From positions 1 through 8,198 of the forward strand of contig JBEKYH010000211.1 in assembly GCA_049511115.1 (NCBI GenBank): a DNA stretch of 8,198 nucleotides. The letters run 5' to 3'. A program made the position numbers and the translations under genes. The stretch comes from JBEKYH01 sp049511115. GTDB taxonomy: Bacteria; Planctomycetota; Phycisphaerae; Tepidisphaerales; Tepidisphaeraceae. Shown piece by piece: positions 1 through 7,007 of the stretch; the stretch's first letter is position 1; every line of letters starts with the position of its first letter. The notes under the pieces are model-generated. The model was given only the letters and a program-made list of their open reading frames with translations. It had not been told where the DNA came from and did no database searches.

Positions 1-1
1 G

Positions 2-178
2 ACCAGCGGCGAAGTCATATTCCTGGATCCGATGGTTGAATACGTCGGCCAGTTACAGACCGTCCGTGTGAGCATCGCGAATCCCGATTACCGCCCTTCG
101 GGATTGCATATGGATGTGCATTTGCCGCAGGCGTTGTGGTCCGAGCCGGCCGGGCCGATCGGGTCAGCCCAGCCCTGA
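2..178 (+). CDS. C-terminal end of a periplasmic adaptor (HlyD/RND membrane-fusion type), partial
   Basis: The frame is open from the window edge to TGA at 176-178 and gives the last 58 residues of a protein whose start lies upstream. The segment reads GEVIFLDPMVEYVGQLQTV, then VSIANPDYRPSGLHMDVHL. This fits the closing beta-barrel of membrane-fusion adaptors, where a G-x-V-x-F-x-D-P strand is followed by 'V.v.n.d..l.pGm.m.v.l' before the end. In that family the protein sits in the periplasm, anchored to the inner membrane, and links a pump to an outer-membrane channel. The tail after the barrel is short, Pro/Gly-rich and lacks the Trp-rich ending of the next two adaptors. It lies 88 bases upstream of the GAF-HlyD gene on the same strand, which supports a shared transport locus. 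The family is inferred from a short fragment, so the exact subtype is open. Confidence 0.6.
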   Translation, partial: TSGEVIFLDPMVEYVGQLQTVRVSIANPDYRPSGLHMDVHLPQALWSEPAGPIGSAQP

Positions 179-256
179 GTCATGGATTATGCGGTGTTTG
201 CTGTTGGATGGAATGAGCGGGAGTCGAAACGAGATCGAACCTGAGTTTCTGTAAAC

Positions 257-260
257 GAGG
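257..260 (+). promoter_or_regulatory. Shine-Dalgarno GAGG that fixes a GTG start
   Basis: GAGG at 257-260 lies six bases before GTG at 267. An in-frame TAA at 252-254 rules out any start further upstream, so this site supports GTG as the true start of the GAF-HlyD gene. The 179-266 spacer holds no other clear signal; a 20-codon ATG frame at 182-244 has no visible support. The next two genes of the block (starts 2254 and 4459) lack a comparable ribosome binding site. Confidence 0.6.
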
Positions 261-266
261 TTTTCC

Positions 267-2216
267 GTGGCATCAGGCATAGTAGAACCCTCTTCGCGCG
301 AGCCCGAGAATGAGCAGCAGCGCGAACAGGCCGGTGGAATCGCCAAGCATTCCAAGCTGGTCGAGCGGCTGTTGTCGGCCTCGTCCAACCTTCCCGCCTT
401 TATCAATGACCTGTTGACCACGCAGGCCGTGGTGGTGGCCGGCACCGAAGCCGCCGCATTCCTGCTCGAAAAGGGGCAAAACGGACCGGGGTTGCGAACC
501 ATTTCGCATGTGCGGCCGGACAATTCCAGCGCCCAGACCCGCGCCGCGGCCATCTCGGCTTTCCAGGAAATCGTCATCGCCTGCGTCAACCAGACCAAGG
601 ACGGGGCCATTGAGATCAGCGCCGCCGACAATTCCCCCGAGCCGCAGTTTTGCCTGGTGACGCTATTGCGGCAGGAGGGGCAGATTGTCGCCGCATGCGC
701 GGTTATCACGCGTTGTCGCAACGCCGAGCGCGCCCGCCAGCGGCTGGTGTCGATGCAGCTCGTCGCGGGGTATTTCGAGCTTTACAACCTGCGCCGCAAC
801 GCCGAACAGGCCCAGCTCATCGCCCAGAGTCATCAGCACGTCCTTCAGCTTGCCAGCGCGGTTGCGACCGCCTCCGGCTTCGAATCGGCGGGCATGAGCC
901 TGTGCAATGAGCTGGCCTCGCGCACCGGCGCCGCGCGTGTGTCGCTGGGCTGGATCAAGGGAACCAACGTCAAGATCGTCGCCTTCAGCCACACAGAGGA
1001 ATTCGACAAAAAGCAGGAGATGGTCGTCGAACTCCAGAAAGTCATGGAGGAATGCGTCGATCAGGAAGAGCCGGTCCACTTTATCCCCGCTGGCGGCGGC
1101 ACCGAGAACGTCACCCGCGCCGCGGCCAATTTCTCGCGCACGCAGGGAGGTAATTCGGTCCTCTGCCTGCCGCTGCGCCGGCACGCGGAGATCGTCGGTT
1201 GCGTGGTGCTGGAATTTGCCCCCACCGTCGAATTGCCCGCGCAATCCATGACCAGCCTGGCCGTCTCGGTCGATCTGCTCGCTCCGCAGTTATTCGACCG
1301 CTACACCAACGACCGCTGGCTCATTACCAAGACGGGCATTTCCATCCGCGAGCTGGCGAAGAAGGTCATCGGGCCGCAGCACATGCTGGCCAAGGTAATT
1401 TCCCTGGCGGTGCTGGCCCTGATCATCGTGGTGTGCGAAGTGCAGATGACCTATCACATCCGGGCGCCGTTTGAATTCGCGCCGGTGGATAAGACGACAA
1501 TTTCCTCGCCGATCGACGCAACTATTGAGAGCGTATTTGTCCGCCCCGGCGACCAGGTGCACAAGGGCGACCCGCTCCTGAAGTTCCGCACCGTGGATTT
1601 GGAAAAGAAGTACAACCAGGCTGTCGCCGAGGCCAAGAGCGCCGAACTTGAAGCCGCCAAGGATTTGGAAGACGCCCGCGAGGACCCGACCAAGATGAGT
1701 GAGCGCCCCGTCTATCTGGCCCGCCAGGACGCGGCCAACGCCGAGGCTGAGCTCTACAGCACCGAGATCGACGAGGCGACGATCAAAGCCCCCGCTGATG
1801 GGCTGATTCTGACCGGCGATCTCGAAGACCAGGTCAACAGCTTTAAGAAGCAGGGCGACGAACTGTTCACCTTCCAGGCCACCAATGAGCTTCGCGCGGA
1901 GCTTTCCGTCGCCGAAAACGACATCCAGGAAGTCATCCAATACGGATTACATCATGGTGGTGATCTGGCGACGACCTCCTTGCCGCGCGAGACGTATCCG
2001 TTCACGATCGAGCGCATCGACCCGCAGGGCACCCCCAAAGACGGGAGCAATGTGTTCAAGGTCTATGCGTCGGTTCCTGAATCGGTGGATCACCCCGAAT
2101 GGCGCCCCGGCATGGAAGGCGAAGCCCGTATCAATACCGAGAAGCGCCGGCTGATTTGGATCTGGACGCACAAATTCGTCGATTGGCTGAGGCTTAAGTC
2201 GTGGGTGTGGTTGTAA
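267..2216 (+). CDS. GAF-domain membrane-anchored HlyD-like adaptor
   Basis: This is a 649-residue fusion. Residues about 30-175 look like a degenerate GAF domain and about 190-345 like a clearer one, with VLCLPLRRHAEIVGCVVLEF at 298-317 as the typical core strand pair. A single hydrophobic helix at about 374-392 follows. The C-terminal part is a HlyD/membrane-fusion adaptor. Its first biotinyl-lipoyl half is at 412-441 (SSPIDATIESVFVRPGDQV...), a short charged alpha-hairpin runs at about 443-503, and the second half is at 505-516 (TIKAPADGLI). A beta-barrel then ends in GMEGEARI. Family knowledge places the GAF part in the cytosol and the adaptor in the periplasm, so a cytosolic signal could be passed across one helix. 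GAF ligands are unknown here. The last 21 residues are rich in Trp (LIWIW at 629-633). The GTG start is fixed by an upstream in-frame stop and a GAGG site. It sits 37 bases before the M50 fusion gene and probably works with it. Domain calls are firm; the role in export is inferred. Confidence 0.88.
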   Translation: MASGIVEPSSREPENEQQREQAGGIAKHSKLVERLLSASSNLPAFINDLLTTQAVVVAGTEAAAFLLEKGQNGPGLRTISHVRPDNSSAQTRAAAISAFQEIVIACVNQTKDGAIEISAADNSPEPQFCLVTLLRQEGQIVAACAVITRCRNAERARQRLVSMQLVAGYFELYNLRRNAEQAQLIAQSHQHVLQLASAVATASGFESAGMSLCNELASRTGAARVSLGWIKGTNVKIVAFSHTEEFDKKQEMVVELQKVMEECVDQEEPVHFIPAGGGTENVTRAAANFSRTQGGNSVLCLPLRRHAEIVGCVVLEFAPTVELPAQSMTSLAVSVDLLAPQLFDRYTNDRWLITKTGISIRELAKKVIGPQHMLAKVISLAVLALIIVVCEVQMTYHIRAPFEFAPVDKTTISSPIDATIESVFVRPGDQVHKGDPLLKFRTVDLEKKYNQAVAEAKSAELEAAKDLEDAREDPTKMSERPVYLARQDAANAEAELYSTEIDEATIKAPADGLILTGDLEDQVNSFKKQGDELFTFQATNELRAELSVAENDIQEVIQYGLHHGGDLATTSLPRETYPFTIERIDPQGTPKDGSNVFKVYASVPESVDHPEWRPGMEGEARINTEKRRLIWIWTHKFVDWLRLKSWVWL

Positions 2217-2253
2217 GGGTGGGCCTTTCGACGGCAATCTGGACGTAACCTGA

Positions 2254-4452
2254 ATGCTCCAAGTTCGACCGACATTTTCCGAATCGTGGTATCGCGTCGC
2301 CGCCCTCAAGCCGCGCTTGCGGTCGGGGGCGCAGATTTCCAGGCAGTTTTATCGCGGTGAACGCTGGTACGTCGTGCGCGACCCGGCCGGCAATCAATAC
2401 CACCGCCTGAGCGATCCGGCCTACCGATTCGTCGGCTTGCTGGATGGCCGCAAGACCATCGAGCAGGCGTGGGACCTGGTGGGCGGGCAACTCGCCGACG
2501 ACGCGCCGACGCAGCCGGAAGTGATCCAGATTCTCTCGCAGCTTTACGCCGCCAATTTGCTGGAAACCGACGTCCCGCCGGATGCGACGATCCTTCTCCG
2601 CCGCCACAAGGAACACGTCAAGCGCAAGATGCAGGGCCGGCTCATGAACGTGCTGTTCCCGCGCGTTCCCATCTGGGACCCCGACGCGTTCCTCAAGCGC
2701 TGGATGCCATTGGCTCGCATCGCGTTGAGCTGGTTTGGCGCTCTCATCTGGCTCGCGGTTGTCGGCTACGCCGCCGCGACACTGGCCCCGCATTGGGATA
2801 ACGGGCCCGACAGCCTCCGCGCCGGCGCGTCGGATGTCATCAACCCCAGCAACTGGCTCTATCTCTGGGCGGTTTTCGTCTGTATCAAGGCGGTGCACGA
2901 ACTGGGGCACGCGTTTGCCTGCCGGCGCTTCGGCGGAGAGTGCCATGAACTGGGAATCATGCTGCTTGTACTGGTGCCGACGCCTTATGTAGATGCGTCT
3001 TCGGCCTGGGCGTTCCCCAGCCGGTGGAAGCGCGTCTTTGTCGGCGCGGCGGGCATGATCGTTGAATTGTTCGTTGCGGCCCTATGCTCGATCGTCTGGC
3101 GGGACACCAATAGCGCCAATTATCCGCTGGTGCATCAACTGGCTTACAACGCCATGTTCATCGCCAGCGTCAGCACCATCCTCTTTAACGCCAACCCGCT
3201 GCTTCGTTATGACGGCTATTACATCCTCTCGGACTTTCTGGAGATTCCCAACCTCCGCCAGAAGAGCATGGAGTACAGCCTCGGCCTTATCAAACGCCAC
3301 ATTTTCCGGGTGAAGGAGCAGCAGCCGCTTCCGCCGCCCGGGCAGCGCGCCTGGCTGCTGGTCTATTCCATTGCCAGCGGAATTTATCGCATTTTCATCG
3401 GCGTGATGATCGTCGTGCTGGTGATATTCAAGGTGCCTGTGCTGGGCGTCCTCATGGCGCTGGGAGGCATTATCACCTGGGCCGGCGTGCCGGTTTACAA
3501 GACCGCCAAATACCTGGCCCTTGACCCTGAACTGCACCGTAAGCGCGGCCGGGCCACGGCGTTTTCACTTGCCGTTGCCGCGGCGATTGTGCTGGTCGTC
3601 GGCGTGATTCCCTTCCGCGTGTACGTGCGAGCCGACGGGATTCTCGAACCCAACGACCGCCGCGTCCTCACCGCGAAATATGACGGGTTCGTGAGCAAGA
3701 TTTACGCCCATGACGGCCAGTGGCTGCACAAGGGCGACATCATCCTCGTCGCTCACAACCCCCAGCTTGAAGCTGAGATCAAGCAATACGAGGCGCAGTG
3801 GAGGGAGACCGAGGCGCAGCGCTATAACGCCATCTCACAAAGCGACATGGTTGCGGCGCAGAAGGCGCAGAGCGACGGGGATTCCGTCCTTAAGGCGCTT
3901 GCCAAGGATAAAGAGTACGAGGATGACCTCACCGTCCGCGCCCCCATCGACGGCCAGCTTGTCGCGCCGGATATCAACCAGCTTCAGGGCGCTTATCTAG
4001 CCAACGGGAAGACTGAAATCGGCATGGTCGCGACCATGGACGACCTGCGCGTGAAAGCCGACCTGGACGCCAACGACGCCGAACTGCCCATGCAGTTGAG
4101 CCTGGCCAATGTTGAAAACCAGATTCGCTTTGCCGGCGACATCAAGACCGTGCTTCATGCCTCCAGCGTGCACGTCTTCCCCGGCGCGGTGCAGGAAGTT
4201 AACCCCGCACTTGGCCCGCAAGGCGGCGGCGACATTGAAATGGATCCCAAGGACCCCCACGGCACGCATCCCAAGGTGCCGCAGTTCCTCATTGAGATGA
4301 AAATTGATAACCGCGGCGAGCACGGCGACCGCTACATTGCCGGCCAGCGCGCCTATGTGCGGTTCACCATCGGCACCAAGCCGCTCATCTGGCAATGGCA
4401 GCGGCGCTTCTGGCAGTTGATCCAGGTTCACGACAGCGGCAAGTGGCTGTAA
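2254..4452 (+). CDS. PqqD-like / M50 zinc metallopeptidase / HlyD adaptor fusion
   Basis: This 732-residue protein joins three parts. Residues about 28-106 resemble the PqqD-like winged-helix domain that binds peptides in RiPP systems (YHRLSDPAYRFVGLLDG, then a helix ending NLLETD). Residues about 150-455 are a multi-helix M50 (site-2-protease type) membrane domain. It has zinc motif HELGH at 215-219 and distal motif NPLLRYDG at 314-321, so the usual zinc ligands (H215, H219, D320) and catalytic E216 are all present. Residues about 465-705 form a HlyD-like adaptor: a lipoyl half at 472-499, a short hairpin, and a second half at 559-580 (LTVRAPIDGQLV). The architecture matches proteins annotated as 'putative peptide zinc metalloprotease' (YydH-like). 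It likely cleaves or handles a peptide at the inner membrane and passes it toward the periplasm; the substrate is unknown. TGA at 2251-2253 lies directly before ATG 2254, so this is the earliest start, though no ribosome binding site is visible. The stop is six bases before the SecA-like gene. Confidence 0.92.
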   Translation: MLQVRPTFSESWYRVAALKPRLRSGAQISRQFYRGERWYVVRDPAGNQYHRLSDPAYRFVGLLDGRKTIEQAWDLVGGQLADDAPTQPEVIQILSQLYAANLLETDVPPDATILLRRHKEHVKRKMQGRLMNVLFPRVPIWDPDAFLKRWMPLARIALSWFGALIWLAVVGYAAATLAPHWDNGPDSLRAGASDVINPSNWLYLWAVFVCIKAVHELGHAFACRRFGGECHELGIMLLVLVPTPYVDASSAWAFPSRWKRVFVGAAGMIVELFVAALCSIVWRDTNSANYPLVHQLAYNAMFIASVSTILFNANPLLRYDGYYILSDFLEIPNLRQKSMEYSLGLIKRHIFRVKEQQPLPPPGQRAWLLVYSIASGIYRIFIGVMIVVLVIFKVPVLGVLMALGGIITWAGVPVYKTAKYLALDPELHRKRGRATAFSLAVAAAIVLVVGVIPFRVYVRADGILEPNDRRVLTAKYDGFVSKIYAHDGQWLHKGDIILVAHNPQLEAEIKQYEAQWRETEAQRYNAISQSDMVAAQKAQSDGDSVLKALAKDKEYEDDLTVRAPIDGQLVAPDINQLQGAYLANGKTEIGMVATMDDLRVKADLDANDAELPMQLSLANVENQIRFAGDIKTVLHASSVHVFPGAVQEVNPALGPQGGGDIEMDPKDPHGTHPKVPQFLIEMKIDNRGEHGDRYIAGQRAYVRFTIGTKPLIWQWQRRFWQLIQVHDSGKWL

Positions 4453-4458
4453 TCCCCC

Positions 4459-6408
4459 ATGTCGTCCATCGCATCCAACGAACTCTTCCGCATCTTCGAC
4501 GCCCGCCGCGTCAAGGCGCCGGAACTGCGCAATCTTGATTTGTTTTTGAACGGCGCCGTCGGGTGGTGGAAAAACCATCGCCCGATTCTGGGCGAGCTGC
4601 GCGCCGCCGCCGAGCGCGTGGAAAAACTGGAGCCGGAAATCCAGAAGCTCGGCAGCGCCGCCTTCAAGGAGGCGATTTCAGAGTCACGGGCGCTGGGGCG
4701 ACTTAATCGTCTAAAAGGCCCGGCGCTGGATCGCGCGCTCGCGATTGGGCGCGAAGCCGCTCTCCGCGCCATCGGCCTGCGGCCGTTTCCCTGCCAGATC
4801 ATGGGCGCGCTGGCCATGATTAAGGGGCGAATCGCCGAGATGGCCACGGGCGAGGGTAAGACACTTACCGCGGCGATTGCCGCCAGCATCTGGGCCTGGG
4901 GCGGCAAGCCCGTCCATATCATCACGGTTAACGATTACCTGGTGGCGCGCGACGCGCAGGAAATGTCGCCCATTTACAATCTCATGGGCAATGCCGTCGG
5001 CCACGTCACCCACGAATCCAACACTGCCGAGCGGCACGAAAATTACCGGCGCGAAGTCGTATATGTTACCAGCAAGGAACTCGTCGCCGATTTCCTGCGC
5101 GACCAGATTGCCCTCGGCTCGCTCCGCAATAGCACGCAGACGGCACTCAATATGCTGGCCACGGGCCGCGGCCTGGGGCGGTTGCTGGTGCCGGGGTTGT
5201 TTAAGGTCATCGTCGATGAAGCGGACAGCTTGATGGTCGATGAAGGCGTCACGCCGCTGATCATCAGCTCGTCTCCCGATGACGAGGAGGCGGGTAACGC
5301 CAACCTTTACCGCGAGGCGGACAAGCTCGCGGAATTGCTGGAGAAAGACCGCGATTTCACGATTGACTGGACGGTCCGCCACTGCGACCTGACCCAGCGC
5401 GGGCAGGACCGCCTCGATGAACTGGCCGAAGCCGAAAACAACGGCTTCTGGAAAGGCAAGCGCCGCCGCGAGGAACTGGTCACGCAGGCGCTCAACGGGC
5501 GCTGGTGCTTCTTCCGCGATGAACAGTATCTCGTCGCGTCCGATGGCAAGGTGCAGATTATAGACGAATTCACCGGCCGCGTGATGGCCGACCGCTCCTG
5601 GCGGCATGGCTTGCACCAGGCCATCGAGGTCAAGGAAAACACCAAGGTTACGGCTGACAAAGAGAATCTGGCCCGCCTCTCTTTCCAGCGATTTTTCCGC
5701 AGCTACGGCGCCATTGCCGGCATGACCGGGACCGCGTGGGAATCGCGCGGGGAGATGTGGCAGATTTACCAGCGGGCGATCGTGCGCATCCCCACCAATC
5801 GCCCCTGCATCCGCAAGCATCTTCCCACCGTCATGTTCGACACCATGGACCAGAAATACGACGCCGTGGTCAAGCGCGTGGTCGAGCTCAACGACCGCGG
5901 CGTGCCGGTGCTGGTGGGAACGCGCAGCGTGCTGAGCAGCGAGGAAGTGAGCCGGCGCCTGGCGGCGCTGAATCGGCCGCATCGCGTGCTCAACGCGACG
6001 CAGACGGCGCAGGAAGCCAGCATTGTCGCCGAGGCGGGAAAGCAGGGGCAGATCACCGTCGCCACCAACATGGCCGGCCGCGGCACGGACATCAAACTCG
6101 CCCGCGGCGTCGCCGAGCTGGGCGGCCTGCATGTATTGAGCGCTGAGCCGGCCGCGAGCGGACGAGTGGACCGCCAGCTTTTCGGGCGCGCCGCCCGTCA
6201 GGGGGATCCGGGTTGCGCCCAGTTGTTCGCCTGCGCCGATGACGATTTGTTTTTGCGCCACGCGGCGAAAATCCGCAAAATGTGGCGCGGCATTGGCGCG
6301 GCGCGGCTGATTAAGCTTGCCCAATACCGCGCGGAAAAGCTGGCTCGGTTCAATCGCAAGCAGGTTCTGCGGAATGACGATTGGATGGACCGCACGTTGC
6401 CGTTCTAA
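4459..6408 (+). CDS. SecA-family ATPase paralog lacking the C-terminal translocation domains
   Basis: This 649-residue protein is a SecA-type DEAD motor. A Q-motif glutamine is at 113 (FPCQI) and Walker A is ATGEGKT at 129-135, followed by VTVNDYL-like ITVNDYL at 155-161. Walker B is VDEAD at 252-256 with SecA-specific VDEGVTPLIIS after it. Further motifs are IIDEFTGR at 367-374, GLHQAIEVKEN at 384-394, MTGTA at 422-426, TNMAGRGTD at 536-544 and FGRAARQGDPG at 575-585 with its arginine fingers. Bacterial SecA is usually 800-950 residues. Here only 64 residues follow QGDPG, matching the first long scaffold helix and ending DDWMDRTLPF. The helical wing, two-helix finger and zinc-binding tail are therefore absent, and the substrate-crosslinking region is also shorter. 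An extra stretch of about 25 residues lies before Walker B (about 221-247). It is presumably cytosolic, working at the membrane with the preceding M50-adaptor. The ATG lies six bases after that gene's stop without a ribosome binding site, which suggests coupled translation. The family is certain, but a role as a general Sec motor is unlikely. Confidence 0.94.
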   Translation: MSSIASNELFRIFDARRVKAPELRNLDLFLNGAVGWWKNHRPILGELRAAAERVEKLEPEIQKLGSAAFKEAISESRALGRLNRLKGPALDRALAIGREAALRAIGLRPFPCQIMGALAMIKGRIAEMATGEGKTLTAAIAASIWAWGGKPVHIITVNDYLVARDAQEMSPIYNLMGNAVGHVTHESNTAERHENYRREVVYVTSKELVADFLRDQIALGSLRNSTQTALNMLATGRGLGRLLVPGLFKVIVDEADSLMVDEGVTPLIISSSPDDEEAGNANLYREADKLAELLEKDRDFTIDWTVRHCDLTQRGQDRLDELAEAENNGFWKGKRRREELVTQALNGRWCFFRDEQYLVASDGKVQIIDEFTGRVMADRSWRHGLHQAIEVKENTKVTADKENLARLSFQRFFRSYGAIAGMTGTAWESRGEMWQIYQRAIVRIPTNRPCIRKHLPTVMFDTMDQKYDAVVKRVVELNDRGVPVLVGTRSVLSSEEVSRRLAALNRPHRVLNATQTAQEASIVAEAGKQGQITVATNMAGRGTDIKLARGVAELGGLHVLSAEPAASGRVDRQLFGRAARQGDPGCAQLFACADDDLFLRHAAKIRKMWRGIGAARLIKLAQYRAEKLARFNRKQVLRNDDWMDRTLPF

Positions 6409-6422
6409 GGAAAGGCGATTGA

Positions 6423-6498
6423 ACCGCAGAGGCGCGGAGGACGCGGAGAAGAGAAGATTCAATTTGAATTTGCTCTGCGACCTTTGCGCCGCCGCGGT
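6423..6498. repeat. Imperfect palindromic dispersed-type repeat between convergent genes; possible bidirectional terminator
   Basis: The left arm 6423-6448 (ACCGCAGAGGCGCGGAGGAC...) pairs with the right arm 6473-6498 (CTCTGCGACCTTTGCGCCGC...). Over 26 positions I count 20 Watson-Crick pairs, three G-U wobbles on the + strand RNA and three mismatches. The 24-base middle holds a second palindrome, ATTCAA (6457-6462) and TTGAAT (6464-6469). Read in the + frame it gives 'NRRGAEDAEKRR', a signature I know from dispersed repeats in planctomycetes and some other bacteria. It starts 14 bases after the SecA-like stop and overlaps the 3' end of the convergent DoxX-like gene, so a hairpin could end transcripts from both sides. 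There is no T-run as in a classic intrinsic terminator. Copy number cannot be judged from one copy. Confidence 0.7.
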
Positions 6499-6905
6499 GA
6501 GATTTCCGGTCCGGCGGCGAACCACACCCAGACGATAAACACGACCTGCAGCGGCAGTCTCAGCCATAGCATCCAGTGAGCAAACCCGGCGGCGCCAATC
6601 GAGTCTGGGGTGATCGCCATATAGATGTTGGCCGGAAAAACCGCGATGAGAAGGGCGATCAGGCCCCTGCCGGCCGAACGCCGCAGTCGCGGAATGAACA
6701 GGCCGATTCCGCCGGCCATTTCGGCGATGCCACTGATGATGACCAGCAGATAGGGCGAGGGGAAGGCGGGGGGGATGATGCTTTTGTAAAAGACTGTTGA
6801 CCGAAAGTGATTCGCGCCGGCGAGGATGAAGCCGAGACCGGCGAGGCAGCGGAGGGCTGGCCGTAAGCTGCTTGCGCATTTGCTTGAACGCTCGGTGTCG
6901 GCCAT
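6459..6905 (-). CDS. DoxX-like four-helix membrane protein
   Basis: The 148-residue product has four hydrophobic segments at about 17-33, 50-71, 80-98 and 109-130. Its motifs are typical of the DoxX / COG4270-like family: GxxFxxAGxNHF in helix 1 (GLGFILAGANHF, 23-34), ISGIAEMAGGIGLFIP in helix 2 (57-72), and PANIYMA in helix 3 (91-97). Members are small inner-membrane proteins, some linked to thiol or quinone redox chemistry; no activity can be assigned here. I chose ATG at 6905-6903. A GTG at 6920 in the same frame would add five residues (MVDWA), and neither start has a convincing ribosome binding site. The last 13 residues (SPRRRKGRRANSN, 136-148) and the stop codon are encoded by the palindromic repeat, so the original C-terminus probably ended near FAAGPE. 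The gene faces the SecA-like gene tail to tail and is unlikely to be part of that block. Confidence 0.82.
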   Translation of the reverse strand: MADTERSSKCASSLRPALRCLAGLGFILAGANHFRSTVFYKSIIPPAFPSPYLLVIISGIAEMAGGIGLFIPRLRRSAGRGLIALLIAVFPANIYMAITPDSIGAAGFAHWMLWLRLPLQVVFIVWVWFAAGPEISPRRRKGRRANSN

Positions 6906-6990
6906 GGCCCAATCTACCACGTCGCCTGCGGCGCGCGGCCTGTGTCAGCCGTTTTTCCGTCACGAACTGATCCTTCGAGTAACCGGAAAG

Positions 6991-6999
6991 TGATATAAT
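6991..6999 (+). promoter_or_regulatory. Extended -10 promoter element TGATATAAT
   Basis: TATAAT at 6994-6999 matches the sigma-70 -10 consensus exactly and is preceded by TG at 6991-6992, giving the TGn extended -10 form. No hexamer resembling TTGACA is found 16-18 bases upstream, which is acceptable for extended -10 promoters. The usual start site, about seven bases downstream, would fall near 7005-7008, at or just before the ATG at 7008. The transcript would then be leaderless or nearly so. This is a motif match only. Confidence 0.5.
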
Positions 7000-7007
7000 T
7001 CCTCGAC

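Noticed and set aside
182..244. 20-codon ATG frame in the spacer before the GAF-HlyD gene, considered as a leader peptide
   Set aside because: It has no ribosome binding site, no run of regulatory codons and no terminator-like hairpin after it.
1290..1940. 216-codon antisense frame opposite the adaptor part of the GAF-HlyD gene
   Set aside because: It is a composition-driven shadow. The sense frame carries the helix and both lipoyl halves.
6423..6498. Palindrome considered as an insertion-sequence end or integration site
   Set aside because: There is no transposase, no target duplication that I can see and no tRNA nearby. A small non-autonomous repeat fits better.
6317..6538. 73-codon + strand frame containing the 'NRRGAEDAEKRR' stretch
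   Set aside because: It overlaps the SecA-like 3' end out of frame, and the stretch is the well-known conceptual translation of a dispersed repeat, not a protein.
4711..6963. 750-codon open frame on the - strand, antisense to most of the SecA-like gene and through the DoxX-like gene
   Set aside because: Its product is Arg/His/Ala-rich with no family motif, while the + strand has every SecA motif. The openness comes from high GC at third positions. It also overlaps the DoxX-like gene in another frame.
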